From: Gammaproteobacteria bacterium
GTDB taxonomy: Bacteria; Pseudomonadota; Gammaproteobacteria; Pseudomonadales; Pseudohongiellaceae
Assembly (NCBI GenBank): GCA_003556835.1
Contig: PWQG01000451.1
Location: forward strand, 1-19,499
Direction of reading: 5' to 3'
DNA: 19,499 nucleotides
Part shown: positions 15,210 to 19,499 of the stretch, piece by piece
Position numbering within the stretch: position 1 is the first letter of the stretch
Layout: each line of letters starts with the position of its first letter
The notes under the pieces: generated by a model
The model's input: the letters and a program-made list of their open reading frames with translations, nothing else
Told to the model about the DNA's origin: nothing
The model's database searches: none
Translations under genes and position numbers: made by a program

Positions 15210-16454
15210 TCACTCGATTTCACCGGCCTCTGTGCGATACATCTCGACCAGAACATCGCGCCATTGATCATACTGTTCCTCAACCGTACCTGTCAGCATG
15301 ATGGTGCGGTTTTCCAGATCGATCATGCGGGGCGCCACTTCGGCTTCCAGGGATTCACCCAGCTCACGCAGGGAAGCAATGTGCATCTCGGCTTCGGCGC
15401 TGCGTTCAAAGCCACTGCGGACCAGGTAGGCACCGGCGCCAACACCCACCATACCACCGGTGCGCACCGCCGCGTTGGAGCTGGTGGCCGAGGCGATACC
15501 CCCCACCACGGCAGCGGTACCGGCAATGAAGCGGCGTCGGGCCGAGCGTTCCGTGGCTTCCAGGGCCATGGTCTCGCGGTAACTCTGCTCACGCCAGGCA
15601 TCATAGGGCCCGCGCATCTGGCGCGCATACGTTGCGTAGTAGTCCTGTACGGTATCAACAAACAGATGATCGCGCTCGCGTATGTCACGAATGCGGCGCA
15701 GGGACGGATCATTGTCCGCTGGCAGGCGCTCGACACGGGTGATACCCCGGTCATCAACGCTCAGATAGTCGGAAAATATCTCCGGCGCAAAATTGGCTGC
15801 AAATTGCAGCTCCGCCACCTGGCGAATGTTACGGATCTGATCGTCGGAAATGTTGTTCTGCCGGTACTCAAGCAGATCATTGGCAACCTGGTTATAGATC
15901 ACCTGGAAAGGATCGTGAGATTGCCGCTGTGTGCGATCGTAGCTGAACTGGCTGATGTGTTCTTCATAGAGGCGCGTGTACCATTCGCGGCCAGTGGCAT
16001 CGGTCACGGTGACCCGGACGATCATGCCCTCGCCATTGGACAACAGCAGTTGGCCGTCCACATAGACATCCATGATGCTTCTGTCCGACGGGAGGATGCG
16101 CACCACTCCCCAGCTGCCGGAGCGCTGCAGGGTCTCGGCCATGAGGTAGGGCGCGTATTGTGCTTCGGCACGACGGATTTCCAGGTTGGTGCGGTCCAGG
16201 TCGCGCTCATCCACTTCGTCTATGCCCGGATCAAACACCAGCACTCCGACATCCATCAGCAGGGACTCCTCGTCGGGCACCTGCCCCTGCGTCACCGGAA
16301 CAAATTCAGTCGACTTGACTGTGGTCGAGGCACAACCGATGAGCAGGAATGCCAGCAGCAGACCAGCCATCGCGCGCAACAGCGCCAAGCCAGAAACCGG
16401 GATCTGATCTTGCTTTGTAAACATGCTTCCACCCATTACCACATCACTCATCAT
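15210..16454 (-). CDS. Predicted lipoprotein, 414 aa, with glycine-rich hydrophobic segment
   Basis: A hydrophobic signal ends with the lipobox LLIGC (Cys41 from this start), followed by ASTT. The mature protein has an α/β N-terminal half, including MDVGVLVFDPGI, VVRILPSDRSIMDVYVDGQL and MIVRVTVTDATGREWYTRLY. This suggests a PDZ- or transthyretin-free β-domain of unknown family. It is followed by a helical, charged region (about 185-305). Residues 309-347 are Gly/Ala-rich and hydrophobic, resembling a glycine zipper that could insert in or pack against a membrane. A C-terminal helix pair closes the protein. Start at 16454 overlaps the previous stop as ATGA with AGGA five nucleotides upstream; ATG at 16424 would give a more ordinary signal length (Cys31). 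No known domain is recognised. Confidence 0.82.
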   Translation of the reverse strand: MMSDVVMGGSMFTKQDQIPVSGLALLRAMAGLLLAFLLIGCASTTVKSTEFVPVTQGQVPDEESLLMDVGVLVFDPGIDEVDERDLDRTNLEIRRAEAQYAPYLMAETLQRSGSWGVVRILPSDRSIMDVYVDGQLLLSNGEGMIVRVTVTDATGREWYTRLYEEHISQFSYDRTQRQSHDPFQVIYNQVANDLLEYRQNNISDDQIRNIRQVAELQFAANFAPEIFSDYLSVDDRGITRVERLPADNDPSLRRIRDIRERDHLFVDTVQDYYATYARQMRGPYDAWREQSYRETMALEATERSARRRFIAGTAAVVGGIASATSSNAAVRTGGMVGVGAGAYLVRSGFERSAEAEMHIASLRELGESLEAEVAPRMIDLENRTIMLTGTVEEQYDQWRDVLVEMYRTEAGEIE

Positions 16455-17683
16455 TCCAGTCCTGTATACCGGCGATATTCGTCCCACAAGGCCTCCCGCA
16501 ATTCGGGGTCGGACTCGCGCTGGGCCGCCTCGCGAATCTGGCGGGCCACCACATCATCGTTGCGACCACTGGGGATATCATCCGGCACCGGGTACAGATC
16601 TTCATCACTCTCGGAAACCGGGCCACCCTGCGGGCCGCCCATGGAGCCACCGGACCCACCCGACTCGGGCCCCTGGCCGCCATCCGATCTGGATGCGACT
16701 GTGCCACCACCGCCAGAGGAACTTTCAATCATGCCCTCAATGCCCCCGGCATCCCAGATGGTACCACCTCCGGGACCACCCCGATCACCTTCATCCTCAT
16801 ACAGACCACCCGGATCAGCGCCCGCCTCATCCCGCTCACGCTGGGCCCTGGAGCGCTCCGCCAGAATCAGACCGTCGAATTCCTCAAATCCTTCACCCAG
16901 GGTACCTTCCAGCACCGCCAGGCGCTCTTCCCGGGTCAGGGGACCGGAGCCATCGCCACGCCCGCCGGGCAACGCGGCCGGAACCGCGCCACCTCCACCA
17001 GCTGCCGCGTCGCCACCGCTTCCGCCGCCAGATCCCGCAGCACCACCGCCTGTCGGACCGCCCGTCACGGCGCCGCCGCCAGCGGTACTACCACCAGAAC
17101 CATCATCCATACCACCGGGGCCAGCCGCACCGGGCGAATCGCCCCGTTCACCGGATCCGTCCGCAGCGGCAGTGCCTGATGCGCCATTCGTACCGGACGG
17201 TGAGCTGCTGGCGCCACCCTGGCTGCCGCCGGAGCTGCTACCACGACCGCTGTCGAAAACGGGAATTTCAGGCATGCCCGGCATGCCGGTGCCCACTGTT
17301 ACACCACCGCTGGTCGTCGAGGAGGAACCAGCGCTGCCGCTACCGGATGGCGAGGCCGCGCCACCAGAGGAACCCGCACTGCCACCACCCGAAGGCATGG
17401 CACTACCGCCAGCGGGCGACGAGGCGCCACCGCTGCTGCTCGGGGACGAGGGCGCGGAACTGCCACCGCTGCTGCCCGTTGAGGATTGGCTAGGCGTCGA
17501 AGGCGAAGACTGCCCCCCACCGCTCTGTGAAGGTTGCGACGGCGACGGCATGGATGCCGGGCTGCTGGCCGAGGGTGGCTGGGGCGGCTGTGGTTGCTGT
17601 TGTTGCTGGGTCGACTCACAACCCGCCAGCACCAGGGCCAGTGCACTGGTAGTCGCCAGGAATTTCATACCGCGCAGTCGCAT
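16451..17683 (-). CDS. Ser/Gly/Pro-rich lipoprotein with conserved-looking acidic C-terminus
   Basis: The 410-aa product starts with MRLRGMKFLATTSALALVLAGC, a typical lipoprotein signal (Cys22). A Gln/Pro run follows, then about 240 residues of low-complexity Ser/Gly/Ala/Pro sequence with a few islands such as GVTVGTGMPGMPEIPVFDSG. From about residue 265 the sequence becomes more ordered: LTREERLAVLEGTLGEGFEE, a Gly/Ser linker, and an acidic helical end containing DDVVARQIREAAQRESDPEL and WDEYRRYTG. I read it as an outer-membrane-attached flexible tether carrying two short interaction segments. The start at 17683 is set by GAGG seven nucleotides upstream; in-frame ATG codons at 17689 and 17668 are alternatives. 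The repetitive composition also creates a long spurious open frame on the plus strand. Confidence 0.85.
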   Translation of the reverse strand: MRLRGMKFLATTSALALVLAGCESTQQQQQPQPPQPPSASSPASMPSPSQPSQSGGGQSSPSTPSQSSTGSSGGSSAPSSPSSSGGASSPAGGSAMPSGGGSAGSSGGAASPSGSGSAGSSSTTSGGVTVGTGMPGMPEIPVFDSGRGSSSGGSQGGASSSPSGTNGASGTAAADGSGERGDSPGAAGPGGMDDGSGGSTAGGGAVTGGPTGGGAAGSGGGSGGDAAAGGGGAVPAALPGGRGDGSGPLTREERLAVLEGTLGEGFEEFDGLILAERSRAQRERDEAGADPGGLYEDEGDRGGPGGGTIWDAGGIEGMIESSSGGGGTVASRSDGGQGPESGGSGGSMGGPQGGPVSESDEDLYPVPDDIPSGRNDDVVARQIREAAQRESDPELREALWDEYRRYTGLE

Positions 17684-17748
17684 TACCATACCTCTTCCAA
17701 TGATCGTTCTTTTCACTCTGACCGGCAGGGACAGGGCTTTCTTTGCAC

Positions 17749-17768
17749 GAGCCTGTTTCGGCAGGCTC
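17749..17768 (-). repeat. Stem-loop at the stop codon of the TPR/TonB-C-like gene
   Basis: Perfect 7-bp arms GAGCCTG / CAGGCTC (17749-17755 / 17762-17768) flank a 6-nt loop and overlap the stop codon of the upstream gene. On the transcribed minus strand the stem is followed by GTGCAAAG, not by a T-run. It is therefore more likely an mRNA-processing or stabilising element than a full terminator. It lies in the 83-nt gap before the Ser/Gly-rich lipoprotein gene. Confidence 0.45.
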
Positions 17769-19194
17769 AATACCAGTAGGGAAAGCGCAGGCTGACCCGA
17801 TCGGTATCCACCGTTTCACCATCGATGACGCGGGGCCGCAGGCGTGTGGTCCGCAGGTCGCGGGCCAGACGGGCCGAAACATTCTCGTTGTCTGCGGGCA
17901 ATCGGTCGACCACTTCAATATTTCTGGTACGGCCGTGCTGATTTACGGCCATCCTCACATCCACATAACCGGCCTGCATTTTTTTCGGAATCACTTCGTG
18001 AACCGCCAGACGCCGTTCGTCGCTGAAGGTGGGAAACTGTGGCAATACCGGAACCCGGGCAAAGAACGCCTCGGCCTGCTGCGGATCATGTGCATCCAAT
18101 AATTGCCAGGCACGCTCATAAGCCTCCGTCGCCGATCGGCGCCGATCGAACAACACATACCAGTCACCCAGTCGGGCAATCGCTTCCGCCCGATCCAGCA
18201 CCAGCGACTCATCCTGCTGTGAAAGATGCTCGTGCAGCGAAATGATGCGTTCCAGCGCCGCTTCCCCCTGCCCATATCCATTGGCCCGATGCAGCTCATT
18301 GCGGGAAATTCTCGCATCACTGTTTGCCAGCCGGGCCATGTCACCGTTTCGGGAGGCGGAGGGCAAGCCGGAGTACTGACGGGATGATGTGCGCGCCACC
18401 AGATAGGCAACGCCCACCATCTGGTTCAGGTATTCAATCTCCTGCTGGATGTCACGCTCCGGACTCCTGGTGGAGAGCACCAGCGCCTTTTCATACAGTG
18501 TATACGCGTCAAACAGGCGATCGGGTGGAAATTCGTCAAGCGACCGGAAGAAAGCGGTCAGATGCCAGCTCGCGAGGCGCTCCAGGGCAGGAATCAGTGC
18601 CGGATCATCGGATTCCAGGGCCCGGGTGTACACATGAAACGCATACTGTTGCAGCCGGTCGGCTTCTTCCCAGTCGCCCAGGGCAAGAAAGCTGGCGATA
18701 CGACTCTCGACCGCCGGCATCTGCTGCAGGGAGTACAGGCCCCGATTGACCCTGGTGAGGTGGGTGGCGCGATCAAAGGTTTCTATGGCCTGCAGGTGTT
18801 CACCCAAGCGCTGCTGCACTGCGCCCAGGGAGAGCAGCTCCTGTGCCAGGCTGTCGTCCCAGGCTCCATTGCTTTCCAGATCCTGCAGGGAAGCTTCGTA
18901 ACGCGATGCATCGGCCACCAGTCCGGGGTGTTCCTCTTCAGGTGCCTCCTCCGGCAACCAGCCCTCGCCCGGCCATGTGAACTCCGGAAGCGCGGCTGCG
19001 CGATGATCCGGAGCTTGCGGTGCAAAATGACTGACGGGCAGGATTGATGCGCTTTCGGCGACCTCAAGCGTGTGCGCCGTATCAAACAGCAGCACACGAC
19101 TCTGCCGCGGCTCCTCGTTTGCCTGTGCGGCGGGAAGCATGGATACGGCAATCAGCCAAACCAGAAAACTGCTTGCCAGGGAATGTCTGTACAT
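17767..19194 (-). CDS. Secreted TPR protein with TonB-C-like C-terminal domain
   Basis: This 475-aa protein has a signal peptide ending PAAQA, with predicted cleavage after residue 25, so it is periplasmic and not lipidated. The body (about 100-390) is helical and TPR-like: repeated units with leucine/alanine spacing, including SLGAVQQRLGEHLQAIETFD, LFDAYTLYEKALVLS and AIARLGDWYVLFDRRRSATE. The last 78 residues (398-475) match the TonB C-terminal fold pattern: GYVDVRMAVNQHGRTRNIEV, then RTTRLRPRVIDGETVDT, then RVSLRFPYWY. Proteins with TonB_C domains usually carry an N-terminal inner-membrane anchor; this one does not. It is the first gene of the block. AGGGG lies six nucleotides upstream of ATG 19194; the frame is open to 19260. 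Confidence 0.86.
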   Translation of the reverse strand: MYRHSLASSFLVWLIAVSMLPAAQANEEPRQSRVLLFDTAHTLEVAESASILPVSHFAPQAPDHRAAALPEFTWPGEGWLPEEAPEEEHPGLVADASRYEASLQDLESNGAWDDSLAQELLSLGAVQQRLGEHLQAIETFDRATHLTRVNRGLYSLQQMPAVESRIASFLALGDWEEADRLQQYAFHVYTRALESDDPALIPALERLASWHLTAFFRSLDEFPPDRLFDAYTLYEKALVLSTRSPERDIQQEIEYLNQMVGVAYLVARTSSRQYSGLPSASRNGDMARLANSDARISRNELHRANGYGQGEAALERIISLHEHLSQQDESLVLDRAEAIARLGDWYVLFDRRRSATEAYERAWQLLDAHDPQQAEAFFARVPVLPQFPTFSDERRLAVHEVIPKKMQAGYVDVRMAVNQHGRTRNIEVVDRLPADNENVSARLARDLRTTRLRPRVIDGETVDTDRVSLRFPYWY

Positions 19195-19243
19195 CGCCAA
19201 CCCCTTTTTCTCCGGTACTGCGCCTCTGAAACGCGCAATCGTT

Positions 19244-19249
19244 GTATTA
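19244..19249 (-). promoter_or_regulatory. Possible -10 element for the fifteen-gene block
   Basis: TAATAC on the minus strand lies 49 nt before the first gene's ATG. The -35 region at the proper distance (around 19267-19272) matches poorly, so this is only a candidate. A transcript starting here would carry a leader of roughly 40 nt. No other promoter-like site is evident for the block. Confidence 0.22.
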
Positions 19250-19276
19250 TTCGGGATCACTCAGCAGCTGCATCCG

Positions 19277-19305
19277 CCCCGGCAAGGCGTCGTTCCACGC
19301 CGGGG
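19277..19305. repeat. Inverted repeat in the divergent control region
   Basis: CCCCGGC (19277-19283) and GCCGGGG (19299-19305) are perfect inverted arms with a 15-nt centre. The repeat lies between the candidate promoters of the minus-strand block and mutM, upstream of both -10 elements. It could be an operator for a dimeric regulator. No T-run follows on either strand, so it is not a terminator. Confidence 0.35.
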
Positions 19306-19319
19306 TAGACATTTCAATG

Positions 19320-19325
19320 TATAAT
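19320..19325 (+). promoter_or_regulatory. TATAAT -10 element for mutM
   Basis: A perfect TATAAT is 39 nt upstream of the mutM start codon. No good -35 hexamer is seen 16-18 nt upstream. The predicted leader is about 33 nt long and lacks a recognisable Shine-Dalgarno sequence. Confidence 0.4.
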
Positions 19326-19364
19326 GAACGTCCGCAAACCGCAATCCATAAGCCCCTACTCTTC

Positions 19365-19499
19365 ATGCCAGAATTACCCGAAGTTGAAACCACCCGTCTC
19401 GGCATCCGACCCCACATCGAAGGACGCCGTGTCAGCGGGATCATCATTCGCCAGAGGCAGCTACGCTGGCCGATTCCGGAACAGATCAACGACCACCCG
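19365..19499 (+). CDS. mutM: Formamidopyrimidine-DNA glycosylase MutM/Fpg, N-terminal part (runs off right edge)
   Basis: The first 45 codons are present and the frame is open at the window end. The N-terminus MPELPEVETTRLGIRPHIEG is the family hallmark. After removal of Met the Pro2 amine is the catalytic nucleophile and Glu3 (numbered with Met1) takes part in catalysis, with the second conserved Glu in PEVET. Fpg removes 8-oxoguanine and formamidopyrimidines from DNA and has AP-lyase activity. The zinc finger and the rest of the enzyme are beyond the window. It is divergent from the envelope block and probably independent of it. No ribosome binding site is evident upstream. Confidence 0.93.
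   Translation, partial: MPELPEVETTRLGIRPHIEGRRVSGIIIRQRQLRWPIPEQINDHP

Noticed and set aside
16451..17683. Reading the Ser/Gly-rich gene as a non-coding repeat or a frameshifted pseudogene.
   Set aside because: It has an intact signal peptide with lipobox, a ribosome site, no internal stop, an ordered C-terminus and an ATGA junction with the next gene.
15150..17795. An 881-codon open frame on the plus strand, Pro/Ser-rich in its second half.
   Set aside because: It is the complement of the two lipoprotein genes. Those have lipobox signals, ribosome sites and overlapping junctions; the plus frame has no recognisable domain and arises from GC-rich, low-complexity codons.

Overview
The window reads as a gammaproteobacterial chromosome of roughly 60 % GC by eye. 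Supporting signs are a full-length Uup ABC-F ATPase, the N-terminus of MutM, a GspE/PilB-type secretion ATPase, and many lipoproteins with lipobox signals of the Gram-negative type. I see no insertion sequence, prophage, tRNA, rRNA or CRISPR array. The genus cannot be fixed from the sequence.

Layout. (1) 1-886, minus: N-terminal 295 codons of a GspE/PilB-family ATPase that runs off the left edge. (2) 887-1086: divergent intergenic region with weak promoter-like elements. (3) 1087-3015, plus: uup. (4) 3043-19194, minus: fifteen genes head to tail, most overlapping by 1-11 nt or separated by fewer than 45 nt. (5) 19195-19364: second divergent control region with an inverted repeat and a perfect TATAAT. 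(6) 19365 to the right edge, plus: start of mutM.

The fifteen-gene block is the interesting part. In transcription order it encodes: a secreted TPR protein ending in a TonB-C-like domain; a Ser/Gly/Pro-rich lipoprotein; a 414-aa lipoprotein with a glycine-rich hydrophobic segment; a membrane-anchored TPR protein with a PEGA-like tail; a membrane-anchored protein with about five PEGA repeats and a cysteine-free SUMF1/FGE-like domain; a small acidic secreted protein; a MotA/TolQ/ExbB-type proton channel; a degenerate Hsp70/actin-like protein; two paralogous proteins, each with an ExbD-like N-terminal helix, a coiled coil and a VWA domain; two lipoproteins; an M48 metalloprotease lipoprotein; a GNAT acetyltransferase; and TspO. 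The last two look like ordinary passengers at the distal end.

Hypothesis (inference): the block encodes an ion-driven cell-envelope machine related in principle to Tol-Pal, TonB-ExbBD and MotAB. The usual ExbD/TolR/MotB partner is replaced by two ExbD-helix/VWA hybrids that keep the channel aspartate. The PEGA, TPR, TonB-C-like and lipoprotein components would extend through the periplasm to the outer membrane. I know of no named system with this composition. Its function (envelope maintenance, secretion, adhesion or defence) cannot be decided from sequence alone.
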